From NCBI RefSeq assembly GCF_900114385.1, contig NZ_FOSW01000008.1, forward strand, positions 62,001 to 126,000: DNA of 64,000 nucleotides, in the 5' to 3' direction. Below are positions 8,440 through 16,285 of the stretch, one piece after another; the stretch's first letter is position 1, and each line of letters starts with the position of its first letter. The stretch comes from Geodermatophilus ruber. GTDB taxonomy: Bacteria > Actinomycetota > Actinomycetes > Mycobacteriales > Geodermatophilaceae. The translations under genes were made by a program, and so were the position numbers. The notes under the pieces are model-generated. The model was not told the origin of the DNA, searched no databases, and was given only the letters and a program-made list of their open reading frames with translations.

Positions 8440-8787
8440 TCACTGCGTCCTGAGGGCGGTGCGCATGACGCTGTACTTGCCGTCGAGCGCGTTGAGGGCC
8501 AGCTGGTAGCGCAGCCCGGTCTCGGTGGCGATGACGGTCTCCGCATCCAGGTTGACGTTGTTGCCGTGGGTGTTGGTCGGCTCCAGCGAGCGGGCGACCG
8601 TGCCGGTGGACACCGTGGGTGCCTGGCCGTTCCGCAGGGCGCCGCGCAGGTTGGACTCGAAGTCGACGCGGCCGGCCAGGAAGCCCGGCGTCTGGATGTT
8701 GGCGATGTTGTCCGCGGTGACACGCTGCCGCTGGGCCAGGCCGGCGAGGGCGGCGTGCAGCGCCGACGAGGTGACGTCGCCGATCAT
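8440..8787 (-). CDS. flgB: Flagellar basal-body rod protein FlgB
   Basis: This 115-residue rod protein contains the rod signature ADNIANIQTPGF (~25-36) and ends with the LRYQLALNALDGKYS helix usual in FlgB. It is the first gene of the long minus-strand flagellar operon that runs to flgD and beyond the left edge. Upstream (8788-9096) is 309 bp without a gene. It holds an inverted repeat at 8852-8867, a possible motility-sigma promoter at 8918-8944 and the terminator of the fliD operon at 9035-9083. Confidence 0.95.
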   Translation of the reverse strand: MIGDVTSSALHAALAGLAQRQRVTADNIANIQTPGFLAGRVDFESNLRGALRNGQAPTVSTGTVARSLEPTNTHGNNVNLDAETVIATETGLRYQLALNALDGKYSVMRTALRTQ

Positions 8788-8851
8788 CGGGCGGTGCTCG
8801 TCGGGCGGGCAGGGCTGCGGAACACGATCGGGCCTCCGGGTACGCAGGAGA

Positions 8852-8867
8852 CACTCGCGAGCGAGTG
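8852..8867. promoter_or_regulatory. Inverted repeat in the flgB operon leader (possible operator)
   Basis: CACTCGC-GA-GCGAGTG is a perfect 7-bp inverted repeat with a two-base centre, 65 bases upstream of the flgB start. Its position between the candidate promoter and the gene would suit a repressor site or a leader hairpin. No regulator can be assigned from the sequence. Confidence 0.4.
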
Positions 8868-8917
8868 AGGGGTCCGCCTATCCGTGGCGATGGTTGTGCT
8901 GTCCGTGCTCCTGTCTC

Positions 8918-8944
8918 ATCGGCATCCGGGGCACCCGGGCTGAC
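8918..8944 (-). promoter_or_regulatory. Candidate motility-sigma (FliA) promoter for the flgB operon
   Basis: On the minus strand GTCA is followed after 17 bases by GCCGAT. This is one base from the CTCA-N15-17-GCCGA(A/T) pattern that I recall for FliA promoters in the actinobacterium Actinoplanes; the general sigma-28 -10 is GCCGATAA. It would give a leader of about 120 nt ahead of flgB. Spacing and the full -10 match are seen in the sequence; use by FliA is inferred. Confidence 0.45.
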
Positions 8945-9034
8945 CCGCCGTCGCCCACGGGAGTGGCTGCTGTGGGCGGATGGGGTGAACGAGTCGCGTG
9001 TGACTGCTGAGAGTCACCTGGGGGCGCCGGGACG

Positions 9035-9083
9035 AGAAGAGCCCCCCGCGGCGCCGGGGACCGGCGGGCCGCGAGGGGCTTCT
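9035..9083 (-). terminator. Hairpin terminator after the fliD-fliS operon
   Basis: AGAAG(a)GCCCC(c)CGCGG pairs with CCGCGAGGGGCTTCT across a GC-rich loop, giving a stem of about 15 bp with two bulges. It lies 13 bases beyond the last stop codon of the fliD-fliS-FliT-position operon. There is no clear T-run, as is common in high-GC actinobacteria. Confidence 0.65.
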
Positions 9084-9096
9084 GGTGATGCGGGGC

Positions 9097-9456
9097 TCAG
9101 AGGACCTGGTCGATGTAGGAGGCGACCGGGCGGGTGGGGGCGTAGGACATCCGGGCGGCGACGTCGCGCTGGCGCTGGGACTGGATGATCCGCTCGACCA
9201 GCGCCTCGGCGACGGCCAGCTGGTGCTGGAGCAGCCGGGCGGCGCGCTCGCGGAGGTCTTCGGGGAGCGGCCCGAGGCCGGAGGGCGGCGTCCAGGCCTG
9301 CGCGCGGAGCGCCCAGGCGGCGATCTCGTCCGCCCGGTTCTCCGCGTCCTCGTGCATGGTCGCCTCGGCGGCGACGACCTCGCCCTCGAGCTCGCCGAGG
9401 ACGGTCGCCCAGTCGGCGGGCTCCGGCCCGTCCCCGCCGGGGCGGGGGCCGGTCAT
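9097..9456 (-). CDS. Small helical protein in the FliT position (putative flagellar export chaperone)
   Basis: This 119-residue protein has no motif I can name with certainty. It is mostly helical (VLGELEGEVVAAEATMHEDAENRADEIAAWALRAQAW, then a C-terminal helix with LLQHQLAVAEALVERI). Its ATG overlaps the fliS stop as ATGA, so it is translated with FliS. In many flagellated bacteria the gene after fliD-fliS encodes FliT, a small helical chaperone for FliD. Position, size and helicity support a FliT-like role, but sequence similarity to FliT cannot be claimed by eye. The conserved-looking tail SYAPTRPVASYIDQVL ends the protein. Confidence 0.6.
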   Translation of the reverse strand: MTGPRPGGDGPEPADWATVLGELEGEVVAAEATMHEDAENRADEIAAWALRAQAWTPPSGLGPLPEDLRERAARLLQHQLAVAEALVERIIQSQRQRDVAARMSYAPTRPVASYIDQVL

Positions 9457-9839
9457 GCCGGCGTCGCGGCCAGCGAGGCAGCGGCCTGCCGCCACGCGTC
9501 CCGGAGCGGCTCGACGACCTGAAGGCACGAGGCCACCCGGTTCCGGTCGGCCTTGATGTTGGCCTGGATCAGCTCACCGATCAGCCAGGTGTAGAGCGCG
9601 GCCAGTCGAGGGCCACCGTCCCAGGCATCGACCTGCAAGCTCTCGCGGAGCTCGAAGACGATCTCTTGGGCGTGTTGCAGCTGGGCTGCGGCTTCCTGCC
9701 GATTGCCCTCGCCGAGGGCCACCTGCGCACGCTCGAGGTCTAGGGCCAGCCGGTCGTAGAGCATGACCAGCAGCTGCTGGGGGGAGGCGGTGGCGACGGA
9801 GTCGCCGAGGTAGCGGGCGCGCAGCGAGGCGGCACTCAT
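9453..9839 (-). CDS. fliS: Flagellin export chaperone FliS
   Basis: This 128-residue all-helical protein opens with RARYLGDSVATASPQQLLVMLYDR, the typical FliS start in which the Y..... PQQL(L/I)xMLYD segment is diagnostic. It contains NIKADRNRVASCLQVVEPLRDAWRQA near the end. FliS binds the disordered C-terminus of flagellin, prevents cytoplasmic polymerisation and delivers it to the export gate. In FliW/CsrA-containing bacteria it also competes with FliW for flagellin. It lies between fliD and the FliT-position gene in one transcript. Confidence 0.95.
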   Translation of the reverse strand: MSAASLRARYLGDSVATASPQQLLVMLYDRLALDLERAQVALGEGNRQEAAAQLQHAQEIVFELRESLQVDAWDGGPRLAALYTWLIGELIQANIKADRNRVASCLQVVEPLRDAWRQAAASLAATPA

Positions 9840-9888
9840 CGGGAGTTCTCCTGGTGCGTGGGGAGGAGCCGGTGGGGGACGGCCGAGG

Positions 9889-11247
9889 TCAGGACGAGGG
9901 GAGCGACTTCAGCTGGCCGGCCAGCCAGGTGGACTGGTTCTGCAGCGAGCTCAGCGCGGTCTCCATGGCGGTGAACTGCCGGGTCAGGGCAGCCTTGCGC
10001 TTGGCCAGCCGCACGTCCCAGGCGGCGATGCGGTCCTGGATGTCACGGGCCATGGAGTCCTGCCCCTTGGCCAGCGAGTTGAGTGTTCCCGTCGTGGCGT
10101 CCGAGGTGGCCTTCGCCACGCCGCGGAGCCGCTCGGCGATCCCCGGGACGGCAGCCAAAATATTGCCGTCGGCGTCCTTTCCCTCGGGGGTGCCGACCAT
10201 CAGCTTCTGGGCGAGCGCGGGGTTGTCCTTGAGCGCGGCGGTGAACGTGTCCTTGGTGAAGGCGAGCTTGCCATCGCGGGTGAGCTCGAAGCCGATTCGG
10301 GCGGGGGAGTCCTCCCCGACGGCCTTGGAGAGGGCCTCCAGCAGCTGACCGCTGATCTGCGTGACGGCGTACTCGCCGCGCAGGGCCGCGGTGCTGCCCG
10401 GCGTGTTGTTCGTCTGCTTCTTGATCGTGTCCAGCGCTGAGTTCACCGCGTCGACGAGCGCGGACACCTTGGCGGTGATCGCATCGGGGTCGGAGACCAC
10501 GCTGACGGTCACGGGCGTGGTCTCCTCCCGGGTCACCGTGATCGTCGTGCCGGCCAGGACCCCCTGGAACACGTTCGTGGACGAGGTCACGGAGTAGGCG
10601 GCGGCGGTGGTGCCCACCTTCAGCTCGGCGTTCTGGCCGACGGTGGTGGCCTTGAAGGTCTCGGTCCCCGCCAGGGAGAAGGTCCCGGCCTTGCCGGACA
10701 CGGCGGCGCTGATCTGGAGGGCGAACTCGTCGGTCCCGGTCTGGACCACTGCAGCCTTGAGGCCGAGGTTGCTGCTGCCGTTGATCTTGGCGGCAACCTG
10801 GTCGAGCGACTCGGTGCCGTTGAGGGCGATGGTTCCCTTGCTCGTCGTTCCGTCGAGGCTCTTGACCTCGATGCTCGAGAGGTTCGCCGCCGTCGTCGTC
10901 GACCCCCAGCGGGTGGTGCTCACCGTGGAATGCGTGGCCGCCACCGAGGCGACGGTGAAGGTCAGCGAACCGGGGGTGGCACCCGGCGCGGTCGCCGCCG
11001 TGACGCTGCCCGCGGAACTGGTGCCCTTGGCGCTGGCCCACGTCTCCGGCTTGAGGGCCGTCTCGGCCGCGGTCATCAGGGCCTGCAGGGCGGTGTTCAC
11101 CGTGCGGAAGGCGCCGGCAGCGGTCTGGGTCGCCGTGAGCTTCGCCTTGAGAGCCGCCTGCGGGGCGGCCTCGACCTGCATGAGCTGGGAGACCAGCGCG
11201 CCGGTGTCCATCCCGGAGACCAGGCCGGTGCTGATGCTCATCGTCAT
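9889..11247 (-). CDS. fliD: Flagellar filament capping protein FliD
   Basis: This 452-residue protein carries the FliD N-terminal domain (SISTGLVSGMDTGALVSQLMQVE, residues ~4-26) and the C-terminal domain (DRIAAWDVRLAKRKAALTRQFTAME, ~410-434), which together form the D0 coiled coil of the pentameric cap. The central region is Thr/Ser/Ala-rich and variable. It caps the filament tip and folds incoming flagellin. Forty-nine bases separate it from fliS. The 141-bp gap to the flagellin gene holds the flagellin terminator. Codons 1 and 3 are both ATG, so the start could be two codons later. Confidence 0.94.
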   Translation of the reverse strand: MTMSISTGLVSGMDTGALVSQLMQVEAAPQAALKAKLTATQTAAGAFRTVNTALQALMTAAETALKPETWASAKGTSSAGSVTAATAPGATPGSLTFTVASVAATHSTVSTTRWGSTTTAANLSSIEVKSLDGTTSKGTIALNGTESLDQVAAKINGSSNLGLKAAVVQTGTDEFALQISAAVSGKAGTFSLAGTETFKATTVGQNAELKVGTTAAAYSVTSSTNVFQGVLAGTTITVTREETTPVTVSVVSDPDAITAKVSALVDAVNSALDTIKKQTNNTPGSTAALRGEYAVTQISGQLLEALSKAVGEDSPARIGFELTRDGKLAFTKDTFTAALKDNPALAQKLMVGTPEGKDADGNILAAVPGIAERLRGVAKATSDATTGTLNSLAKGQDSMARDIQDRIAAWDVRLAKRKAALTRQFTAMETALSSLQNQSTWLAGQLKSLPSS

Positions 11248-11305
11248 GTCACTGACTCCTGGCTCGACGGGGAAGGGGGCTCGAGGGATCGACGGCGGGA
11301 AGAGA

Positions 11306-11339
11306 GTGAGGGGGGAGACCCGAGGGCCTCCCCCCTCAC
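11306..11339 (-). terminator. Flagellin gene terminator
   Basis: GTGAGGGGGGAG and CTCCCCCCTCAC form a perfect 12-bp stem with a 10-base loop, 50 bases after the flagellin stop. The stem is strong enough to end transcription without a long T-run. It would separate a highly expressed flagellin transcript from fliD. Confidence 0.8.
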
Positions 11340-11388
11340 CCGGGGTGTTGCTAAGGAACCGTGCCTCAGCTACTCAGCTGATCGCCGA

Positions 11389-12255
11389 TCAGCGGAGCAG
11401 CGAGAGGACGCCCTGCGAGGCCTGGTTGGCCTGCGCGAGCATCGCGGTGCCGGCCTGCGACAGGATCTGGGAGCGGGTGAACCCGACCATCTCCTGCGCC
11501 ATGTCGGCGTCACGGACCCGGCTCTCGGACGCGGAGAGGTTTTCCACCGCGACGTTGAGCGAGTTGATGGTGCTCTCCAGGCGGTTCTGCGAGGCACCGA
11601 GGGTGGCGCGGGCGCCCGACACCGTGCTGATCTGGGCGTCGATGCTGTCCAGGTCGGTCTTGGAGGTGGCGTAGGGGGTTGCGACCGTCGAGGCCTTCAC
11701 GTTGGTCGCCACCGTCTTGATGGCGTCCGCGACCTTGAGGACGTTGGCCAGCGTCACGCTCTGCGTCTCGTTGCCGTTGGCACCGGTCTGGAAGGTGATG
11801 ACCTTGTCGGCCCCCGCCAGGGTGCCGTCGACACCCTGCAGCAGCTTGGTGCCGTTGAAGTCGGTGCGCGTGGCGATGTCCTCGAGCGCCTTGCCGAGCT
11901 CGTCGATCTCCTTGCCGATGTAGCCGGCGGCGGTCGGGGTGACCACGCCGGTGTTCGACGCCTGCACGGTCAGGTCGCGGACGCGCTGCAGGATGCTGTG
12001 CACCTCGGTGAGGGCACCTTCCGCCGTCTGGACGACCGAGACGCCGTCCTGGGCGTTGCGGACGGCGACCTTGAGGCCACCGACCTGCGAGCGCAGGCCC
12101 TCGGAGATCGCCAGGCCAGCGGCGTCGTCGGCGGCCCGGTTGATGCGGAAGCCGGAGGAGAGCTTCTCCAGCGACTTGCTCATCTGGTTGTCGGTGATCG
12201 ACAGGTTCCGGTGAGCGTTGAGCGCCGCAATGTTCTGGTTGATACGCAGACCCAT
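11389..12255 (-). CDS. fliC: Flagellin
   Basis: This 288-residue flagellin consists of the conserved helical D0/D1 domains only. The N-terminal part is GLRINQNIAALNAHRNL ... SLEKLSSGFRINRAADDAAG, the C-terminal part is VENLSASESRVRDADMAQEMVGFTRSQIL ... QANQASQGVLSLLR, and only a short linker replaces the outer D2/D3 domains. The filament is therefore probably thin and smooth. The start ATG at 12255 is fixed by an excellent AAGGAGG site seven bases upstream; the upstream in-frame start is rejected. The leader has several GGA motifs, one inside the ribosome site, as expected of a CsrA target. It has its own terminator. Confidence 0.97.
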   Translation of the reverse strand: MGLRINQNIAALNAHRNLSITDNQMSKSLEKLSSGFRINRAADDAAGLAISEGLRSQVGGLKVAVRNAQDGVSVVQTAEGALTEVHSILQRVRDLTVQASNTGVVTPTAAGYIGKEIDELGKALEDIATRTDFNGTKLLQGVDGTLAGADKVITFQTGANGNETQSVTLANVLKVADAIKTVATNVKASTVATPYATSKTDLDSIDAQISTVSGARATLGASQNRLESTINSLNVAVENLSASESRVRDADMAQEMVGFTRSQILSQAGTAMLAQANQASQGVLSLLR

Positions 12256-12300
12256 GATGATCCTCCTTGGATGGGGTGGTTCCTGGTTCCCGCTGCATCC
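12256..12300 (-). promoter_or_regulatory. Flagellin leader with ribosome site and candidate CsrA-binding GGA motifs
   Basis: On the minus strand the leader contains a direct repeat GGAACC-A-GGAACC (12278-12290), another GGA at 12298-12300, and the ribosome site AAGGAGG with two overlapping GGA cores (12261-12266). In Bacillus, CsrA represses flagellin translation through one GGA site at the Shine-Dalgarno and one upstream. csrA and its antagonist fliW are encoded 4-5 kb away. A GCCGAAAAA motif on the minus strand (12366-12374) could be a motility-sigma -10, but I see no matching -35. Confidence 0.45.
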
Positions 12301-12384
12301 GTGCTGCGGGTGGTACATGTGTGGTTACGGCCGGAGGGGGCCGGGGCTTGAGGCGAGATCCCTACTTTTTCGGCCGGATCTCAC

Positions 12385-13317
12385 TCAGGCGGGTCGGGCC
12401 GCTCCCTGCGCAACGGCCGCCCACGGGTTGCGGTGGGCCGCCGTCGCGCAGGGAGCGTTCCGCGGGTGGGGGAGCGGCGGGGCGTTGCGGCCGGCCACCC
12501 GGTCGACGTACGAGCGCTGCTGGTTGCGTGCCCGGACACCGCCCTCGGCTTGCACAGCCTTGCCCTCCCACACCTCACTCATCGCCGCGTGCAGCAGGGT
12601 GAGTGCCCGCGCCCGCATCTGCGAGACGCGGGAGAGGGTGACGCCGAGGTCGGCGGCGATGTCGGTCAGCGACTCCCCGCCGAAGAAGTTGCGCTCCACG
12701 ACCTCGTCGAGCCGGTCGGGCAGCGCCCGGATTGCCTCGTGCAGGTAGCGCGACCGCTCCCCGCGCAGCAACGCCCGCTCCGGCGACTCCCCGGTGTCGG
12801 GCAGGTCGAGCGAGGTCCCGTCCGGTCCGGTCTCGGCGTCGATGCTCACCATGACCGCGCGGTGGACGTCGACCTGCAGCGAATCCAGCTCGCTCCTCGC
12901 CACGCCCAGGCGCGCGGCGAGCTCCTCCCGCGTCGGCGGCCGGCCCAGCTGCATGGCCAGGGCGTCGGCGGCGGCGTCGGTCCGCCGAGCGGCGGCGCGC
13001 ACCGACCGGCTCGCCCAGTCCCCGGACCGCAGCTCGTCGAGCACGGCGCCCTGCAGGCGGGTCAGTGCGTACGTGGCGAACGACGCCCCCGCGGACGGGT
13101 CGAACCGCCGGGCCACCTCCACCAGCGCCACCTTCGCGCAGGACAGCAGGTCCTCGCGGCTGACGTGACTCGGTAGGGAGATCCGCGAGGCCACCGCGTT
13201 GACGGCGAAGGCGGCGAGCGGCAGGTGTTCGGTGACCAGGGCGTCGACGTCCGTGGTGGACGATGCGGGCCGCGGGGTGGGGGTCCGCTCGATCGCCGGG
13301 GTGCGGGAGGGCGTCAC
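12385..13317 (-). CDS. fliA: FliA/WhiG-type RNA polymerase sigma factor (motility sigma)
   Basis: This 310-residue sigma-70-family protein has region 2 at ~28-95 (DLLSCAKVALVEVARRFDPSAGASFATYALTRLQGAVLDELR). Region 3 lies at ~118-150 (RPPTREELAARLGVARSELDSL), and region 4 at ~195-245 ends with the helix-turn-helix ESLTDIAADLGVTLSRVSQMRARAL. The LDELR end of region 2 is characteristic of the sigma-28 group. The start is GTG at 13317 after an AAGAAGGG site. About 50 residues beyond region 4 form a basic, low-complexity tail, part of which is encoded by a long palindrome (12401-12456). It likely transcribes late flagellar genes and lies divergent to flgN-flgK. Confidence 0.9.
   Translation of the reverse strand: MTPSRTPAIERTPTPRPASSTTDVDALVTEHLPLAAFAVNAVASRISLPSHVSREDLLSCAKVALVEVARRFDPSAGASFATYALTRLQGAVLDELRSGDWASRSVRAAARRTDAAADALAMQLGRPPTREELAARLGVARSELDSLQVDVHRAVMVSIDAETGPDGTSLDLPDTGESPERALLRGERSRYLHEAIRALPDRLDEVVERNFFGGESLTDIAADLGVTLSRVSQMRARALTLLHAAMSEVWEGKAVQAEGGVRARNQQRSYVDRVAGRNAPPLPHPRNAPCATAAHRNPWAAVAQGAARPA
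12401..12456. repeat. Long palindrome in the 3' end of the sigma gene
   Basis: Arms 12401-12424 and 12433-12456 pair over 24 bp with two mismatches around an 8-base loop (GGGTTGCG). The element lies inside codons ~288-306 of the sigma gene, where it encodes an ATAAHRNPWAAVAQGA-type tail. It could be a REP-like element inserted into the coding end, a terminator overlapping the gene, or both. Confidence 0.85.
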
Positions 13318-13489
13318 GCCCTTCTTCTCGGCGGACCCGGGCGGAGTCGGGACCCCCTATCGGCCGAATTCCGCCGAACTTGAGCACCTCGGCTTGAGAC
13401 GTCCCCTGATGGTGCCGAAGCCAGTTCCGAGAACCCGCTGGCAGCACCGGATGACTGCCCCGGGGAGACGACGGAAGGACGGTGGGGGC

Positions 13490-13975
13490 GTGGACTACCA
13501 GCACCTGTCGACGTTGCTCTGGCGGGAGCAGGAGTTGCTGGACCTGCTGTTGTTCAAGGCGGAGGAGAAGCAGTACCTGATCGTCACCGGCAAGACCCGC
13601 TGGCTGGCGCGCATCGCGCACGAGATCGAGGTGGTCCTCGACCAGCTGCGCATGCTGGAGGTCGAGCGGGCCGCCGCGACCGAGGCCATCGCCGAGCGCC
13701 TCGGGGTGGGCGCCAATCCGTCACTGCGAAAGCTGGCCGAGGCCGCGCCGGCGCCGTGGAACGACCTGTACGCCAAGCACCACGAGGCGCTGCTCGTGCT
13801 CGTCACGGACCTGCGCAGCCTCTCCGATACCAACCGCGAGCTGATCGAGGGCGGGCTGGCCGCGCTCGGCGACGCGCTGCTGTCGGTGAAGGCGCCATCG
13901 GCGGGCACCTACGGCGCCACCGGCCGGACCGATGAGCGGGCCAACCGCGCGGTCACCCTGGACGGTGCCCTGTGA
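13490..13975 (+). CDS. flgN: Flagellar export chaperone FlgN
   Basis: This 161-residue, mostly helical protein (LSTLLWREQELLDLLLFKAEEKQYLIVTGKTRWL ... LVTDLRSLSDTNRELIEGGL) resembles FlgN, the chaperone of the hook-filament junction proteins FlgK and FlgL. Both of those are encoded directly downstream, and the stop overlaps the flgK GTG as GTGA. I chose the GTG at 13490, preceded by GGAAGGAC and a purine-rich stretch. An in-frame ATG at 13451 would add 13 basic residues. The intergenic region 13318-13489, shared with the divergent sigma gene, contains three GCCGAA motifs without a convincing -35. Confidence 0.85.
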   Translation: MDYQHLSTLLWREQELLDLLLFKAEEKQYLIVTGKTRWLARIAHEIEVVLDQLRMLEVERAAATEAIAERLGVGANPSLRKLAEAAPAPWNDLYAKHHEALLVLVTDLRSLSDTNRELIEGGLAALGDALLSVKAPSAGTYGATGRTDERANRAVTLDGAL

Positions 13976-15369
13976 GCACTTTCTCCGGGCTGAACACGGT
14001 AACGACGGCGCTGTGGGCGCAGCGCCGCGGGCTCGACGTCACCGGGCAGAACATCGCCAACGTCAACACCGACGGCTACTCCCGGCAGCGGGTCGATCTG
14101 CAGTCGATGGGTGGCACCGCCGTGCCGGCCTTCTTCTCGACGAGCCGCGCCACCGCCGGTGGGGTGAGCGCGGACGACGTGATCCGCATCCGGGACACCT
14201 TTCTCGAGAGCCGAGCCCACACCGAGTACGCGAAAACCGCCCGGCTCACCATCGAAAGCAAGGCCTACGAGATGGTCGAGCAGGCCCTCCGGGAACCCGG
14301 GGACACCGGCATCCAGAGCCAGCTGTCGGACATGTGGGCGGCCTGGGGTGACGTCGCCAACCACCCGACGGACCCCGCGGCCCGAAGCCAGCTGCTGCAG
14401 CGAACCGAGACGCTGGTCAGCGGCTTTCAGGCCGCCCGGTCGTCGCTCGACGCCCAGTGGACCCAGGCGCAGGAGAACCTCGTCGCCCTCGTCGACGAGG
14501 TGAATGCCGTTGCCGGCGACATCGCCAAGCTCAACGAGGCGATCCGCCGGGCCACCCAGGACGGCAAGTCCGCCAACGAGCTGGCCGACAAGCGCGACGT
14601 CCTCGTTCTCAAGCTGGCCGACCAGGTCGGGGCCACCGTGCGGCCGGCCGAGGACGGCGTCCTCAACGTCCTCGTCGGTGGGGTGACGCTGGTGACCGGC
14701 GCCGCCGCGACGAAGCTGGCGGTTCAGGGAGCTGTCCAGCCGGACGACGCCCTCACCGACATGCCGCGCATCGTCACGGTGCCCGGCGGCACTAACGTCA
14801 CGCCCGGCGGCACCGCGCAAGGGCAGATCACCGTCCTGACCGACATCGTCCCGACCTCGCGCGCGGCGCTCGACGAGGTGGCCCAGAAGCTCGTCGCGCA
14901 GGTGAACGCCGTGCACAAAACGGGCGTCGACCTCGCCGGTGCCCTTGGCCTGGACCTGCTGGGACCATTGCCGGCCGGTACGGTGACCGCGGCGACGATC
15001 CGGCTCAACCCCGCGATCGGGCCGGAGCAGATCGCCGCATCGAGTCTTCCGAACAGCACCGACGCGGAGATCGCCGACCGGATCGCCAACCTAGGGACGC
15101 TTCCGGGCAGCCCGGACTCCGTGTACCGCGACTTCATCGTCGCCCTCGGCGTCGAGGCCGCGGTCAGCTTCCGGAACCTCGGCATCCAGAGCGAGATCAC
15201 CACGAACGTCGACGCCGCCCGCGAGTCGGTGGCCGGGGTCAACCTCGACGAGGAGATGTCCAACATGCTCCAGTTCCAGCACGCCTACTCGGCCGCGGCC
15301 CGGATGGTGACCGCGATCGACGAGACGCTCGACGTGCTGATCAACCGCACCGGCCTCGTGGGGCGGTGA
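13972..15369 (+). CDS. flgK: Flagellar hook-associated protein 1 FlgK
   Basis: This 465-residue protein begins STFSGLNTVTTALWAQRRGLDVTGQNIANVNTDGYSRQRV. It therefore carries the rod/hook N-terminal signature NIANVNTxGYSRQ that is diagnostic for FlgK. The C-terminus has the matching hook domain (GVNLDEEMSNMLQFQHAYSAAARMVTAIDETLDVLINRTG). FlgK is the first junction protein between hook and filament. The start is a GTG overlapping the flgN stop, and only four bases separate it from flgL. Confidence 0.97.
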   Translation: MSTFSGLNTVTTALWAQRRGLDVTGQNIANVNTDGYSRQRVDLQSMGGTAVPAFFSTSRATAGGVSADDVIRIRDTFLESRAHTEYAKTARLTIESKAYEMVEQALREPGDTGIQSQLSDMWAAWGDVANHPTDPAARSQLLQRTETLVSGFQAARSSLDAQWTQAQENLVALVDEVNAVAGDIAKLNEAIRRATQDGKSANELADKRDVLVLKLADQVGATVRPAEDGVLNVLVGGVTLVTGAAATKLAVQGAVQPDDALTDMPRIVTVPGGTNVTPGGTAQGQITVLTDIVPTSRAALDEVAQKLVAQVNAVHKTGVDLAGALGLDLLGPLPAGTVTAATIRLNPAIGPEQIAASSLPNSTDAEIADRIANLGTLPGSPDSVYRDFIVALGVEAAVSFRNLGIQSEITTNVDAARESVAGVNLDEEMSNMLQFQHAYSAAARMVTAIDETLDVLINRTGLVGR

Positions 15370-15373
15370 CCTG

Positions 15374-16285
15374 ATGCGCATCACCCAGCGCGCGGTCGCG
15401 CTCACCAGCCTGCAGGGCCTCGGTCGCAACCTCGACGCGGTGGCTCGCCTTCAGGAGCAGCTCACGTCGGGCCGGATGATCAACAAGCCGTCCGACTCGC
15501 CGACCGGGACCAACCAGGCTCTTCAGACCCGCAGCGACATCGCGGCCACCGCCCAGTACGCCCGCAACATCACCGACGGGAAGACCCAGCTCGAGGCCAC
15601 CGACTCGGCGCTCACCACCATGCTCGACCAGGTGCGTCGGGTTCGGGATCTCACCGTTCAGGCGAGCAACACCGGCGCGCTCGGACTGAGTTCACAGAAG
15701 GCCATCGCCGCCGAGATCGATCAACTGCAGCGGAGCCTGCTGGATCTGGCCAACCAGAAGTTGCAGGGGCACCCGCTGTTCGGCGGTATCACCCAGGGGA
15801 CGCAGGCCTTCGACACTGCTGGGGACTACGTCGGTTCGCCCAAGACCGGCCCTCAGGTCATGCGTCGGGTCTCGGACACCGAGCGGGTCCGGGTGAACAT
15901 CACCGGCGAAGAGGCATTCGTGATCAGGGACGCGGTGGGGCTTGACAAGAGCCTATTCGCGGTCGTGGCGGACATCTCGGCCGCCATCAAGGCAACTTCT
16001 GTCGACTCCGCCGCCCTGGCCAACGGCCTGGGCGACCTCGACGCCGTCCGCGACACCATGCTCTCCGCGCTCGCCGACGTCGGTGCCCGGTCGAAGCGGG
16101 TCGAGATCGCCCAGCAGATCACCGCGGACCGGTCGCTGACCCTGGGCAGCCGGCTGGCCGAGACCGAGAACATCGACCTGCCCAAGACCATCATGGAACT
16201 GGAGATGCAGAAGGTCGGGTACGAGGCGGCGCTCTCGGCCACGGCCAAGGCGCTCCAGCCGACCCTCGTGGACTTCCTGCGATGA
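15374..16285 (+). CDS. flgL: Flagellar hook-associated protein 3 FlgL
   Basis: This 303-residue flagellin-like junction protein has an N-terminal helix MRITQRAVALTSLQGLGRNLDAVARLQEQLTSG with INKPSDSPTGT just after, the FlgL variant of the flagellin D0/D1 start. The C-terminus (DLPKTIMELEMQKVGYEAALSATAKALQPTLVDFL) closes the D0 helix pair. It completes the hook-filament junction on top of FlgK. It overlaps fliW by ATGA, so it is part of the flgN-flgK-flgL-fliW transcript. Confidence 0.96.
   Translation: MRITQRAVALTSLQGLGRNLDAVARLQEQLTSGRMINKPSDSPTGTNQALQTRSDIAATAQYARNITDGKTQLEATDSALTTMLDQVRRVRDLTVQASNTGALGLSSQKAIAAEIDQLQRSLLDLANQKLQGHPLFGGITQGTQAFDTAGDYVGSPKTGPQVMRRVSDTERVRVNITGEEAFVIRDAVGLDKSLFAVVADISAAIKATSVDSAALANGLGDLDAVRDTMLSALADVGARSKRVEIAQQITADRSLTLGSRLAETENIDLPKTIMELEMQKVGYEAALSATAKALQPTLVDFLR

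Noticed and set aside
8998-9017. GTGACT/AGTCAC short inverted repeat near the fliD operon terminator
   Set aside because: A six-base stem is expected by chance in this GC-rich gap and has no positional support.
11378-11392. Perfect 15-bp palindrome CTGATCG-C-CGATCAG
   Set aside because: It covers the last codons and the stop of the flagellin gene and is followed by a much better terminator; it is most simply explained by coding constraints.
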